Source: JAYPLE01 sp047627515 (GTDB taxonomy: Bacteria > Bacteroidota > Bacteroidia > Cytophagales > Cyclobacteriaceae). From it: 64,000 nt of DNA. Positions 8,711 through 18,327 of this stretch are shown piece after piece (the first letter of the stretch is position 1; each line of letters opens with the position of its first letter). The stretch spans positions 46,604 to 110,603 of the forward strand of contig JBLHTU010000001.1 of assembly GCA_047627515.1 (NCBI GenBank). The letters are read 5' to 3'. The position numbers were made by a program, and so were the translations under genes. Under the pieces are notes generated by a model. That model did no database searches. It was not told the DNA's origin and worked only from the letters and a program-made list of their open reading frames with translations.

Positions 8711-9346
8711 ATGAATGTAGCAGACTTACGTAGAGATTATCAACAAGCTGAATTAACCGAATCCTCAGTATTCACTTCACCTTTCAAACAATTTGAGAAA
8801 TGGTTTGAAGAAGCTGTGAAAGCAGATCTGCTTGAGCCGAATGCAATGGCTCTTTCTACCGTCAACACTGAAGGAGAACCGTCGCAGCGGACAGTACTAT
8901 TGAAAGCCTACGATGATAAAGGTCTTGTATTCTACACGAATTATACTTCGCGTAAAGCGCAGCAAATAGAACTCAACCATAACGTAAGTACTCTGTTTCC
9001 CTGGTACACCTTAGAAAGGCAAGTTATCATTCAAGGTGTCGCAGAAAAAGTCTCTACCAAAGAATCGCTATCCTATTTCCTGAGTCGACCTCATGGCAGT
9101 CAATTGGGCGCTTGGGTTTCACATCAAAGCAAGGTGATCAGTTCTAGGTCCATATTGGAGATGAAGCTGCAGGAAATCAAAGAAAAATTCCAAGAAGGCA
9201 AAGTTCCCTTGCCTGATTTTTGGGGAGGATATCGAATCAAACCTACAAGTTTTGAGTTTTGGCAGGGAAGGTCTAGTCGGTTACACGATCGGATCCTTTA
9301 CCAATTGGATAACAATCAATGGTCTGTGAATAGACTAGCACCCTGA
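8711..9346 (+). CDS. pdxH: pyridoxamine 5'-phosphate oxidase
   Basis: 211 aa, full length for PdxH. Family motifs include AMALSTVNTEGEPSQRTVLL, the FMN site SRKAQQIELN, the SRPHGSQLGAWVSHQSKVI stretch, and the C-terminal FWGGYRIKP, FWQGRSSRLHDR and RLAP tail. The enzyme is an FMN homodimer that oxidises pyridoxine/pyridoxamine 5'-phosphate to PLP in the cytoplasm. It is followed 16 nt later by a glycosyltransferase on the same strand and is divergent from miaE. Confidence 0.96.
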   Translation: MNVADLRRDYQQAELTESSVFTSPFKQFEKWFEEAVKADLLEPNAMALSTVNTEGEPSQRTVLLKAYDDKGLVFYTNYTSRKAQQIELNHNVSTLFPWYTLERQVIIQGVAEKVSTKESLSYFLSRPHGSQLGAWVSHQSKVISSRSILEMKLQEIKEKFQEGKVPLPDFWGGYRIKPTSFEFWQGRSSRLHDRILYQLDNNQWSVNRLAP

Positions 9347-9362
9347 AGGGTCATTAAGGTAA

Positions 9363-10607
9363 ATGAGTAGTAAATCCACAGAGGCATACTATTTTGAGCG
9401 ATATGCTGAACCTCCGATTATACCGACCAGTTGGCAACCTCCAGCAGATACTTCGATCGGAATCGTTCTCCCCTCTTTCAATGAGTTAGATACTCATAAG
9501 GCGATCCAGTGCTTAATTTCATGCAAGCAGATTATTGGACATGTCATAATCCTGGTCATTATCAACCATGCACAAGATGCATCTGCGAGGATCAAAGAGA
9601 CTAACCTGATGACTAAACAACAGCTAGAGGAACTCTCTATCCCTGATCGTTTTACGCTACATACAAAATTGATCGAACTTCCAAACAAAAAAGCAGGTGT
9701 TGGATTAGCTCGAAAAATCGGAATGGATCAAGTAGCACGCTGGTTCCAACAATTAAATAAAAATGGTCCAATCGTCTGTTTCGATGCCGATAGTACTTGC
9801 TCTTCTAACTATCTACAGGAAATAGAGAAAGCTTACTACAAACGTAAAGCAGATGCTGCCATCATCTCATATGAGCATCCGCTAGATCCATTATCAGGAA
9901 TCATTACGTACGAACTACATCTAAGATACTATGTCAATGCACTTCGCTTCGTTGGGTTCCCTAATGCATTTCAGACCTTAGGGTCATGCATCACTGTATC
10001 CGCGCAGGCATATGTCAATTCCGGAGGTATGAATACACGGAAGGCTGGAGAAGATTTTTACTTTTTACATAAAATCGCCAAGACAGTGCAAATCGAAGAG
10101 TTGGCTGATTGTTTTGTATATCCTAGTGATCGTTTATCTGACCGTGTCCCTTTCGGTACAGGAAAAGCACTCGCCGACTTTCGCAAAAAAGGCAAACTCC
10201 TGACCTATCCAATGTCGATATTTCAAGAACTGGAACAATACTTCTCAGCACGAAGACGACACCAAACTGGAACGTCTGATACGATTCCAGATTCCCTTTC
10301 CCACTTTGAAGAATTACATGATTTCCAATCAAGACTGATTCAGATCAAAACGCAAAGTAAAACGGAGGCACAATACATCCAGCGACTCTTTGAGTGGTGG
10401 GACGGCTTTAAGATCCTGAAATATGTCCATTACCGACGAGATCAAGGCGTTAATATGATTTCAGTTGTAGAAGCCATCCATGCATTGAACCAGGTCTACT
10501 GGAAGCACAAGGATCTCCCACATGATGAGACAGAATTACTTAAGCGACTGCGAGAAATAGATATTAATTATAGCAGATCAAATAAGTTCTTGATACCAGA
10601 AGGTTGA
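9363..10607 (+). CDS. family 2 glycosyltransferase
   Basis: 414 aa. The N-terminal GT-A domain is marked by IGIVLPSFNELD (about residue 32) and the DxD-like metal site CFDADSTCSSNY (about residue 140). GGMNTRKAGEDFYFLHKI (about residue 220) fits the catalytic ED region of GT2 enzymes. There is no membrane helix, so it is cytoplasmic or peripheral. The acceptor and sugar are unknown. The last 40 nt overlap, tail to tail, the bshB1 gene on the other strand. Confidence 0.75.
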   Translation: MSSKSTEAYYFERYAEPPIIPTSWQPPADTSIGIVLPSFNELDTHKAIQCLISCKQIIGHVIILVIINHAQDASARIKETNLMTKQQLEELSIPDRFTLHTKLIELPNKKAGVGLARKIGMDQVARWFQQLNKNGPIVCFDADSTCSSNYLQEIEKAYYKRKADAAIISYEHPLDPLSGIITYELHLRYYVNALRFVGFPNAFQTLGSCITVSAQAYVNSGGMNTRKAGEDFYFLHKIAKTVQIEELADCFVYPSDRLSDRVPFGTGKALADFRKKGKLLTYPMSIFQELEQYFSARRRHQTGTSDTIPDSLSHFEELHDFQSRLIQIKTQSKTEAQYIQRLFEWWDGFKILKYVHYRRDQGVNMISVVEAIHALNQVYWKHKDLPHDETELLKRLREIDINYSRSNKFLIPEG

Positions 10608-11284
10608 GATTGAGAAAAACCTTCGGCATAGTTAACATTAATGCGCTGACCATACTCTTTGGATCTAGCCGTCAGCATCTCCATAAAGTTCTTACTTGAA
10701 ATATAGGTTTGAGGGCCCTCTTCTCCTTCGCTGTAAAACTGCGAAGCATAGGCCTTCACCGCCTGCATTTTTTGATCAATATGCTCACTTATGTCAACGT
10801 AAAAGTCTGGCTCTAATGACACACTTTGTATGTAGTTCCACAATTTCTTTGGCCTCCAAGCTTCCTGTTCTTCACCATCTATAGATGAAGGGATCATTTT
10901 TAAGCCCGCTTTGAAAAAAGCTTCATCTACAACCTGAGCACCTCTACCATGGTCTGGATGACGATCATATTTAGCATTTGCCAGCACAATTTCTGGTCGA
11001 TACTTTCTGATCATCTTGATGATCTCCATCTGATGAGACTCATCAGCCGTAAACCATCCGTCTCGAAAGCCTAAATTCTCTCTGACACTAAGGCCAAGCA
11101 GCGCTGAGGCATTTGTAGCTTCCTTCGCTCGAAGTTCCGGCGTTCCACGCGTTCCAAGCTCTCCTTGCGTCAGATCAACAACACCGACTTTATAACCCTT
11201 TTGAATGTGAGAAATAATTGTGCCACCACATGACAACTCAATGTCATCAGGGTGCGCTCCAAAAACTAAAATATCTAACTTCAT
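10568..11284 (-). CDS. bshB1: bacillithiol biosynthesis deacetylase BshB1 (PIG-L/LmbE family)
   Basis: 238 aa. The zinc-binding AHPDDIELSCGG motif is at residues 10-21 and RHPDHGRGAQ at 108-117, both diagnostic of the LmbE/PIG-L fold. The TQGELGTRGTPE stretch is typical of BshB1. It removes the acetyl group from GlcNAc-malate in synthesis of bacillithiol, the main low-molecular-weight thiol of many Bacteroidota. BshA and BshC are not in this window. Thioredoxin reductase lies just downstream of the start region, so thiol-redox genes sit together. Confidence 0.93.
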   Translation of the reverse strand: MKLDILVFGAHPDDIELSCGGTIISHIQKGYKVGVVDLTQGELGTRGTPELRAKEATNASALLGLSVRENLGFRDGWFTADESHQMEIIKMIRKYRPEIVLANAKYDRHPDHGRGAQVVDEAFFKAGLKMIPSSIDGEEQEAWRPKKLWNYIQSVSLEPDFYVDISEHIDQKMQAVKAYASQFYSEGEEGPQTYISSKNFMEMLTARSKEYGQRINVNYAEGFSQSQPSGIKNLFDLL

Positions 11285-11358
11285 GTAGTAGGTTGGTATA
11301 CTTTAAAACAACAATGGATTGCTAAAAGCAACCCATTGATATATTTGATTTTGTGTGA

Positions 11359-12312
11359 TTACACAGCTTCGGTCAGATCGAGCTCCTTCTCTGCGAGAAA
11401 TTTCTCGGCGTCGAGTGCACCCATACATCCAGAGCCTGCTGCAGTCACCGCCTGACGGTACACTTTATCTTGCGCGTCACCGGTTGCAAAAACACCTTCG
11501 ATATTGGTTTTCGAAGTACCTGGTATTGCTTTGATATAACCTGCATCATCCATGGTTAACTGATCCTTGAAGATGTCGGTATTTGGCTTGTGACCAATAG
11601 CTACAAAAAAGCCTTGCGCTATCAATGTTTGCTTTTCGCCCGTCTTACTATTGACGATATTGACACCTTCAACCTCTTCCTCACCCACAATACTCTCAAC
11701 TTCCGTATTCCAGAAGATTTCGATATTACTTGCATTCTTAACGCGCAGCTGCATGATTTTAGAAGCTCTCATTTCGTCCCTTCTAACAAGCATATAAACC
11801 TTATTTGCAAGCTTGGACAGGTACGAAGCCTCTTCAGCTGCGGTATCGCCTGCTCCTACAATCACGACATCTTGCCCTTTGAAAAAGAAACCATCACAGA
11901 CGGCGCAAGCTGATACACCACGACCATTCAATCGCTCTTCATCAGGTAGACCTAGCCATTTAGCGGAAGCACCCGTAGAGATGATGACCGACTCAGCCTC
12001 TATTTCAGTCTTTTCGTCTATCACTGCTTTGTGAGGATAGCCAGAAAAATCTACAGACGTAACCAAACCGTACCGAATTTCAGTACCAAAACGTTCTGCT
12101 TGCTGCTGAAAATCAACCATCATCTGAGGACCATTGATTCCCTGAGGATAACCCGGGTAATTTTCCACATCATTGGTGATTGTCAACTGGCCACCAGGCT
12201 GGCCACCTTGGTATAATACTGGTTTTAGGCCTGCTCGAGCAGCATAAATAGCAGCTGTATAACCTGCGGGACCAGAACCTATGATTAGCACTTTTACCTT
12301 TTCAGTACTCAT
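11359..12312 (-). CDS. trxB: thioredoxin-disulfide reductase
   Basis: 317 aa flavoprotein of usual size. The FAD-binding motif IGSGPAGYTAAIYAARAG begins at residue 11, the redox-active CAVC is at residues 136-139, the NADPH site VGAGDTAAEEA follows, and the C-terminal GVFATGDAQD FAD motif is present. It reduces thioredoxin with NADPH in the cytoplasm. It stands 74 nt upstream of bshB1 on the same strand. Confidence 0.96.
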   Translation of the reverse strand: MSTEKVKVLIIGSGPAGYTAAIYAARAGLKPVLYQGGQPGGQLTITNDVENYPGYPQGINGPQMMVDFQQQAERFGTEIRYGLVTSVDFSGYPHKAVIDEKTEIEAESVIISTGASAKWLGLPDEERLNGRGVSACAVCDGFFFKGQDVVIVGAGDTAAEEASYLSKLANKVYMLVRRDEMRASKIMQLRVKNASNIEIFWNTEVESIVGEEEVEGVNIVNSKTGEKQTLIAQGFFVAIGHKPNTDIFKDQLTMDDAGYIKAIPGTSKTNIEGVFATGDAQDKVYRQAVTAAGSGCMGALDAEKFLAEKELDLTEAV

Positions 12313-12440
12313 TTCTCTTCATTTTTTGGATAGAACAAGATACCCTTTGAGATGATTCCATCACTTTGGGATTGTAAATATAAATCAGATAATCGGCAGC
12401 AAAAGTTCTTTGTGAATGTCGGCGGCCCGTCCTATTAACA

Positions 12441-12477
12441 AAAAAAGCTATCCCAAATTTCTCTGAGATAGCTTTTT
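12441..12477 (-). terminator. terminator after pnp
   Basis: An inverted repeat of AAAAAGCTATC and GATAGCTTTTT with a loop of about 15 nt is flanked by T-runs. It lies about 20 nt beyond the pnp stop codon. Confidence 0.8.
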
Positions 12478-12496
12478 CATTATTTATCGCTACTTA

Positions 12497-14620
12497 CTAG
12501 TCATTTTTCTCAGGCTTAGGAAGCAATGCTTTTCTTGACAATCTGTACTTACCGGTCTTTTTGTCGATCTCGACCAACTTAACCTGTACTTCTTCGCCTA
12601 CTTCCATCACATTATCCATGGTCTCAAGTCTTTCCCACTTGATCTCAGAAATATGAAGTAGTCCGTCTTTTGCTGGCATAAATTCAACAAACGCACCGAA
12701 TGGCATGATTGACTTCACTTTACCTGTGTAGACCTCTCCTACTTCTGGCTCAGCTGCAATCCCTTTGACCCAAGCAAACGCTTTGTCCATTGCTTCTTTG
12801 TCCGAAGCAAAGAATGTAACAAGGCCTCCGTTGTCAATTTCTTCGATATTGATCGTTGCACCAGTTTCCCTTTGGATCTCTTGGATTACTTTACCTCCAG
12901 GTCCGATCACCGTTCCGATCAACTCTCTCTTAATTCTTAGCTCCTTAACACGAGGGGCATTAGGTTTTAACTCAGTTCTAGGCTCAGAAATCGTCTTGTT
13001 CATCTCACCTAGGATATGCAATCTTCCAGCTTTAGCTTGGTTTAGCGCTTCGCTTAGCACCTTGTAATCCAAACCATCTACTTTGATATCCATTTGGCAA
13101 GCTGTGATACCATCTTGTGTACCGGTCACCTTGAAGTCCATATCTCCTAGGTGATCTTCATCTCCTAGAATATCAGATAGAATCGCATAACGTCCCCCTC
13201 CTTTTTCAGAAATCATACCCATCGCAATTCCCGAAACGGGTTTCTTGATTTGCACACCTGCATCCATCAATGATAGCGTACCAGCACAAACTGTCGCCAT
13301 TGATGAAGAACCATTTGATTCCAGAATATCAGATACTATACGGATCGTATATGCATTGTCTTCAGGCAACATTGGTTTCAGCGCTCGCATCGCTAGGTTA
13401 CCATGACCAATTTCTCTTCTTCCCGCTCCCCTGTTAGGTCTTACTTCACCTGTTGAGAAACCTGGGAAGTTATAATGCAGGATAAACTTATTGTAACCAG
13501 ACCTCATCGCGCTGTCAATCATCTGCTCATCCATCTTAGACCCTAAAGTCACTGAAGTAAGAGACTGTGTTTCACCTCTTGTGAATACTGCAGAACCGTG
13601 TGCATTGGGTAAGTACCCAATTTCACTCCAAATAGGCCTAATCTCGTCTAGTTGACGACCATCTAATCGAACCTTAGTGTCTAAGACACAATCACGAACG
13701 CCTTCTTTTTCCACATCGTGGAAATATTTCTTGAGCAGGAAGCTATCATATCCGTGATCATCACCTAATGATTCTACAAACTCATTGAACACCGCCTTAA
13801 ACTGTGTTTTTCTTTCGTCTTTGTTCGCACCCAAAGCAGCTACATCGTAGCACTTCTTGTAACATGCGTCCTTAATTTTTGCACTAAGCGCTTCATCACT
13901 ATTTTCGTGACTGTACGTTCTTTTAACCTCAGCACCAACTTGCTTCGCCAGATCTAACTGAGCTTCACATTGTTTCTTTATATCTATATGAGCCGTCTTG
14001 ATCGCTTCGATCATTTCATCCTCTTGCACTTCTCTCATCTCGCCCTCAACCATCATGATGTTGTCTATGGAACCAGCGATGATCATATCGAGCTCTGCAG
14101 TCGCAATCAACTCTGTTTTTGGATTAACGATGTACTGTCCCTCAGACTTAATAACTCTCACTTCACTGATGGGGCCATTGAAGGGGATATTAGAGACGCT
14201 AATCGCTGCTGATGCTGCTAATGCCGCATATGCATCTGGCATCACATTAGGATCTGAGGAGATCATTGAAATCATTACCTGCGTATCTGCATGGTAATCT
14301 GAAGGAAAAAGAGGTCTAAGTGCTCTATCTACTAATCTACAGACCAGTACTTCATGATCAGACAACCGTCCTTCACGCTTAAGAAAACCACCAGGAATCT
14401 TACCCGCGGCTGCGAATTTCTCTTGGTAATCTACTGATAGTGGCAAAAAATCTACGTTTTCAGCTGCTTCAGGCTTTGAAACAACTGTTGCTAATAGCAT
14501 CATGCTACCTACTTTCACTACTACGGAACCGTCTGCTTGCTTGGCAAGCTTACCTGTCTCAATCGTTACTTGAGTTCCATCTGACAGGTTAAAATCTATT
14601 TGCTTAAAATTTGGAAGCAT
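12497..14620 (-). CDS. pnp: polyribonucleotide nucleotidyltransferase (PNPase)
   Basis: 707 aa, full length. Two RNase PH-like domains are present; the first carries GGFLKREGRLSDHEVL, the second FILHYNFPGFSTGEVRPNRG and the GIAMGMISE stretch. A KH domain (IGPGGKVIQEIQRETG, about residue 573) and a C-terminal S1 domain (GEVYTGKVKSIMPFGAFVEF, about residue 632) follow. PNPase degrades RNA 3'-5' with phosphate and is part of the degradosome. It follows rpsO, the classical rpsO-pnp order. Confidence 0.98.
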   Translation of the reverse strand: MLPNFKQIDFNLSDGTQVTIETGKLAKQADGSVVVKVGSMMLLATVVSKPEAAENVDFLPLSVDYQEKFAAAGKIPGGFLKREGRLSDHEVLVCRLVDRALRPLFPSDYHADTQVMISMISSDPNVMPDAYAALAASAAISVSNIPFNGPISEVRVIKSEGQYIVNPKTELIATAELDMIIAGSIDNIMMVEGEMREVQEDEMIEAIKTAHIDIKKQCEAQLDLAKQVGAEVKRTYSHENSDEALSAKIKDACYKKCYDVAALGANKDERKTQFKAVFNEFVESLGDDHGYDSFLLKKYFHDVEKEGVRDCVLDTKVRLDGRQLDEIRPIWSEIGYLPNAHGSAVFTRGETQSLTSVTLGSKMDEQMIDSAMRSGYNKFILHYNFPGFSTGEVRPNRGAGRREIGHGNLAMRALKPMLPEDNAYTIRIVSDILESNGSSSMATVCAGTLSLMDAGVQIKKPVSGIAMGMISEKGGGRYAILSDILGDEDHLGDMDFKVTGTQDGITACQMDIKVDGLDYKVLSEALNQAKAGRLHILGEMNKTISEPRTELKPNAPRVKELRIKRELIGTVIGPGGKVIQEIQRETGATINIEEIDNGGLVTFFASDKEAMDKAFAWVKGIAAEPEVGEVYTGKVKSIMPFGAFVEFMPAKDGLLHISEIKWERLETMDNVMEVGEEVQVKLVEIDKKTGKYRLSRKALLPKPEKND

Positions 14621-14676
14621 AATATCTCTTTAAATGATTTAAAACTATAAAAGGTGGGATGGGGTACTGGGGAGCA

Positions 14677-14713
14677 ATAAAAAAGGGAATCCTGAGAAGA
14701 ATTCCCTTTTTTA
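14677..14713 (-). terminator. terminator between rpsO and pnp
   Basis: The stem AAAAAAGGGAAT / ATTCCCTTTTTT starts 7 nt after the rpsO stop. It would end most rpsO transcripts, with read-through into pnp, as in the E. coli rpsO-pnp region. Confidence 0.85.
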
Positions 14714-14720
14714 TTAAGGA

Positions 14721-14990
14721 TTATTTTCTGATCTTAAGCTCGACAATAATACTTCGATATCTTTCTATATCATTTTTGTATAAATAGTCAAGTAATCTTC
14801 TTCTTTTACCAACCAATTTGAGCAATCCTAATCTTGAGGCGTGATCCTTCTTATTCACTTTCAAGTGCTCTGTTAAGTGGTTTATTCTGTAAGTAAACAA
14901 AGCAATTTGAGACTCTGGAGAACCAGTGTCTTGCTTAGACTCACCGTATGTACCGAATATTTCTTGCTTCTTTTCTGCTGCTAAATACAT
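14721..14990 (-). CDS. rpsO: 30S ribosomal protein S15
   Basis: 89 aa, the standard length. Signature stretches are GSPESQIALFTYRINHLTEH and HASRLGLLKLVGKRRRLLDY. S15 is a primary 16S rRNA binder of the small subunit platform. The gene has a strong consensus promoter and its own terminator, then pnp downstream. Confidence 0.98.
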   Translation of the reverse strand: MYLAAEKKQEIFGTYGESKQDTGSPESQIALFTYRINHLTEHLKVNKKDHASRLGLLKLVGKRRRLLDYLYKNDIERYRSIIVELKIRK

Positions 14991-15017
14991 TTATTATCAA
15001 ATTCTTCTTTCAGAGCG

Positions 15018-15049
15018 CAAATTTAGGGCATAAAATTTACTAAATCAAA
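15018..15049 (-). promoter_or_regulatory. promoter of rpsO(-pnp)
   Basis: On the minus strand TTTG, a 20-nt spacer, then TAAATTTG fit the Bacteroidota promoter consensus. The -7 element lies 28 nt before the rpsO start, in the short gap after the lptF/G-like gene. Confidence 0.7.
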
Positions 15050-15054
15050 AGACG

Positions 15055-16746
15055 TCAACTTAAATCTTTCGACTTCTGCCTCTTACTCTTAATCTTCTCC
15101 CATACCACTAAGTAAAAGTCCGTATCAAAAAGCCTTGCATCTATTCTTGCTTGACGCATAAAGAACAATCCTATTGGTAAAAGAAAGAGGTCTGCTGTCC
15201 ATACGGCCCATTGTCCTTCGACCAAATCAGCTTTGGCCCACTTCTCACTGGAGATGGTCAAAACATAATAGATGATGAAAAAGATAATAGACACAATCAC
15301 AGGCACACCTAGCCCACCCTTCTTGATGATAGCACCCAGAGGTGCGCCAATAAGAAACATGACAATACAAGCGAAGGCCTGGCTGTACTTTTTATATTTC
15401 TCTACGGTAAAGCTATCGATGAGTCCCTCCAGACTTTTTGTTTTGATATTGATACCAGAGATGTTGACTTTAAAATTTCGAGCCTTATTTACTGCATTTT
15501 GCACAATCTTCTGCTTTTGTCGTTCTCTGGTGAAGTAGGCATTCAGATCCTCCAGACTCCATTCTTCAAGTGAAGGAATATCATCCTCTTCCTCACTGAG
15601 AAGTTTTCTCGCGCGCAGTTCCCTACCTGCTTTACTCACCATCGTCTGCGTAGAATCTGTTTGCCCTAAGCCACCAAGACCTAGATCGACCGTGCTATTA
15701 GAAGTGGAAGGGTAGACTAAATCTATCTTCTCACTTGCTTCAAATTTTCTCTCTGGTATTTTGGTTGTTTTTGGATCTCTAATAGAGTCTTGAATCTCAA
15801 CAATCTCTTTCACTAGTTGTCTATTAATGCTCGATGTATCCACCAAGTACTTGGGAATATGAAAACTGAGATAGCTGGAACCTCCCTTACTCAGACTGAA
15901 CAGCTGCTTACCCTTTTCCCGCGCAAGCGAATCAATATCTTCAGATAGTTGACTTATATTTTTCATTTGCCTGTTATTGCGAAACAGTTCCTCTTTTGTT
16001 CGTTTTAAATCAAATGAAGAAAGACTGAATACAATATCTAGCCGATCAAATCGAGTTCGATACAGATCAGCGATTCTACTGGAATTCTTATCTACTTCGT
16101 TATAGTAGATCCCGTTAAAGAGCTCGAGTTTTAAATACTTATCATTGAAGATGGTATACATCAGACTAGAATCTGCAAGAATTACACGTTTGTTGCCATC
16201 TCTTTTGGTGTGATCATAGATCATGACTTGCAGTAATGTTTTATTATCAGGAAGCTTATCTCCTGCCTTGATAGAATAATTAGGAATTCCATCATAAAAA
16301 ACACCAGGTTGAATATCCAATGCTGGCTTTTTATGCTTTATGTCATATAGCAGACTGTACGCCTTTAGATTGGCTGCCGGTACTATGTAATTGTTAAAGA
16401 AAAATGCAGCTATGGACAGAAAGATTACGAATATGAAGATGGGCCGCATGGCACGCAGAAGTGATATACCTGCGCTCTTAATAGCCGTTAGCTCAAAATG
16501 CTCACCAAGATTACCAAAAGTCATCAGTGACGACACTAAAACTCCTAGCGGCAAGGCCACTTGCAACATATTTAAAGAGAAATAAAATAAAAGCTCAGCG
16601 AATACGCCAGCACCAAGGTTCTTACCTACAAAGTCATCGAAGTACTTGAGCATGTACTGGATCAACAAGATGAATGTCGCTACCAGTGTTGTAAGAAAAA
16701 AAGGACCAAAAAAAGCCTTCAGAATTAATTTATCCAACCGCCGCAT
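15055..16746 (-). CDS. LptF/LptG family permease (lipopolysaccharide export)
   Basis: 563 aa. The N-terminal RRLDKLILKAFFGPFFLTT start, three N-terminal helices (about residues 15-115), a large periplasmic region (about 120-440) and three C-terminal helices (about 455-540) match YjgP/YjgQ permeases. LptF/G pair with the ATPase LptB to extract lipopolysaccharide from the inner membrane. At 563 aa it is longer than the E. coli proteins (about 360 aa), as is common in Bacteroidota. The sequence does not tell LptF from LptG. Confidence 0.88.
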   Translation of the reverse strand: MRRLDKLILKAFFGPFFLTTLVATFILLIQYMLKYFDDFVGKNLGAGVFAELLFYFSLNMLQVALPLGVLVSSLMTFGNLGEHFELTAIKSAGISLLRAMRPIFIFVIFLSIAAFFFNNYIVPAANLKAYSLLYDIKHKKPALDIQPGVFYDGIPNYSIKAGDKLPDNKTLLQVMIYDHTKRDGNKRVILADSSLMYTIFNDKYLKLELFNGIYYNEVDKNSSRIADLYRTRFDRLDIVFSLSSFDLKRTKEELFRNNRQMKNISQLSEDIDSLAREKGKQLFSLSKGGSSYLSFHIPKYLVDTSSINRQLVKEIVEIQDSIRDPKTTKIPERKFEASEKIDLVYPSTSNSTVDLGLGGLGQTDSTQTMVSKAGRELRARKLLSEEEDDIPSLEEWSLEDLNAYFTRERQKQKIVQNAVNKARNFKVNISGINIKTKSLEGLIDSFTVEKYKKYSQAFACIVMFLIGAPLGAIIKKGGLGVPVIVSIIFFIIYYVLTISSEKWAKADLVEGQWAVWTADLFLLPIGLFFMRQARIDARLFDTDFYLVVWEKIKSKRQKSKDLS

Positions 16747-16785
16747 ATCACTACTTAATTTCTACGCGAATATAATCTTCTCCTC

Positions 16786-17169
16786 TCAGCCGCCAACTAT
16801 CTCTTTGAGGTCATGAATCAGACTTTCCCATAAATCATTGGCCTCTTCGGTTTCCATATCTGAATAATCTGTCACACGAATAAACACTTCCTGCGTCAAT
16901 TCATTCATATCCAACCTCAATTCCACATAATTCGGATCGTCATCTTCCGCATCTATAAACTCAAACTTCACATGGTGATTAGCTCTTGTAGAGACAACTT
17001 GCGCTTTGTTTTCTTCACCATCCCAAACGATTGTATAGATCTTGTCCTCATTGATATTTACATCATCTGCGAACCACTGCGACAAACCCGAAGCTGTGGA
17101 AATATAAGGAAAGAGCATTTTTTTTGAGGCGTTTATTCCAAACTCGCCTATAAACTCATTCTTAGTCAT
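16786..17169 (-). CDS. START-like (SRPBCC fold) domain protein
   Basis: 127 aa. The chain opens with ASKKMLFPYISTASGLSQWF, then IYTIVWDGEENKAQV, typical of the AHSA1/START-like helix-grip proteins of Bacteroidota. These bind hydrophobic ligands or act with chaperones; no specific role is known for this branch. It lies 39 nt upstream of the LptF/G-like gene on the same strand and is probably co-transcribed. Confidence 0.8.
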   Translation of the reverse strand: MTKNEFIGEFGINASKKMLFPYISTASGLSQWFADDVNINEDKIYTIVWDGEENKAQVVSTRANHHVKFEFIDAEDDDPNYVELRLDMNELTQEVFIRVTDYSDMETEEANDLWESLIHDLKEIVGG

Positions 17170-17234
17170 ATCCGTGGTATTAAATTAAACTCAAAAATAA
17201 AACTGGCTACATGAAACTTAAAAATAAATTGATT

Positions 17235-17242
17235 TAGGTTTG
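17235..17242 (+). promoter_or_regulatory. -7 promoter element (TAGGTTTG) of tRNA-Met
   Basis: The octamer fits TAnnTTTG and lies 28 nt before the mature 5' end of tRNA-Met. The -33 element is poor. Confidence 0.45.
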
Positions 17243-17270
17243 CAATTCTTTTTTAAGATCCACACAGTAT

Positions 17271-17344
17271 GGCGAGGTAGCTCAGCTGGTTAGAGCGTCG
17301 GATTCATAACCCGGAGGTCGGGGGTTCGAGCCCCCCCCTCGCTA
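17271..17344 (+). tRNA. tRNA-Met (anticodon CAT)
   Basis: 74 nt. The acceptor GGCGAGG pairs with CCTCGCT (last pair G-U), the D arm is GCTC/GAGC, the loop TTCATAA gives anticodon CAT, and the T arm is GGGGG-TTCGAGC-CCCCC. The first acceptor pair is a wobble pair, not a clear initiator C-A mismatch, so an elongator tRNA is likely. The anticodon stem appears to hold one A-C mismatch next to the loop. CCA is not encoded. Confidence 0.95.
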
Positions 17345-17511
17345 CTCCTTTCATTGCAATCTCACGCCTCAATATATACCTTTTCCCTTTTCATCCCAGT
17401 TTTTCTAAACTATTATTAGGAGGAAGATTGTTTATAATTTATTTAACGTTTTACCGAGCCATTTTCAGCTTGTAGATCGTCAGATATATTAACCTCATTA
17501 AAACCTAGTCT

Positions 17512-18207
17512 ATGAATATTTCCGATAATGCACATCGCTACATGGGTGAGTTCGTCTTCGGGGGAATCGATGGTTGTGTTACGACCTTTGCAGTAGTTGC
17601 AGGAGCTTCTGGTGCTCATTTAGACAGCTCTGTGGTCATCATTCTTGGCTTTGCTAATCTACTTGCAGATGGGTTTTCTATGTCTGTAGGTAGTTACTTA
17701 TCCTCCAAAACGGAAAAAGAGCAGTATGAAAAGCATCGACAACATGAATATTGGGAAATAGAGAATCTTTACGAAACAGAAGTCGAAGAGATTCGTGCGA
17801 TTTACCGGGAAAAAGGATTTGAAGGACAGCTTCTAGAAGATATAGTCACAAAAATAACAGAGGATGAAGACCTCTGGGTGGACACCATGATGAAGGAGGA
17901 GCTAGAAATGGTCAAGGAAACCAAATCTCCCTTTCAAATGGGTACCGCTACATTTATCTCTTTCATCATTTTTGGAATGATACCGCTGAGTGTCTATGTA
18001 ATAGATTTTTTCCTGCAATTGGAATCTTCATTATTCATGTATTCAGCTATTCTCACCTCCATAGGCTTCATCATTATCGGGTTTCTCAAAAGTAAATTCA
18101 ACGAGACCTCAATATTCAGGAGCATTGGAGAGACATTACTACTGGGTGGCGCAGCAGCCACACTATCATACTATGTAGGTGGCATAATAGAGCAGTTGAT
18201 CAAATAA
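17512..18207 (+). CDS. VIT1/CCC1-family iron/manganese transporter
   Basis: 231 aa. The N-terminal GGIDGCVTTFAVVAGASGA (about residue 18) and LLADGFSMSVGSYLS motifs are diagnostic of VIT1/CCC1 transporters. A cytosolic acidic helical pair (about residues 60-140, rich in Glu at regular spacing) matches the metal-binding domain, and three C-terminal helices follow. The family exchanges ferrous iron or manganese for protons across a membrane; in bacteria it is thought to export excess metal. It is monocistronic here. Confidence 0.9.
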   Translation: MNISDNAHRYMGEFVFGGIDGCVTTFAVVAGASGAHLDSSVVIILGFANLLADGFSMSVGSYLSSKTEKEQYEKHRQHEYWEIENLYETEVEEIRAIYREKGFEGQLLEDIVTKITEDEDLWVDTMMKEELEMVKETKSPFQMGTATFISFIIFGMIPLSVYVIDFFLQLESSLFMYSAILTSIGFIIIGFLKSKFNETSIFRSIGETLLLGGAAATLSYYVGGIIEQLIK

Positions 18208-18327
18208 TTACTGCGATCACGGAATATGTACGGGAAGTAATAGTAAGCTTGGTTAAATTACGCGCCCTTCAACGGCTATCAAAAAGTGAAAAACCCTCTT
18301 ACACTTATCATCTACCGACTGCGTACA

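Noticed and set aside
12765..14297. Plus-strand ORFs of 80-100 aa inside pnp
   Set aside because: All are antisense of a strongly conserved gene and have no codon or motif support.
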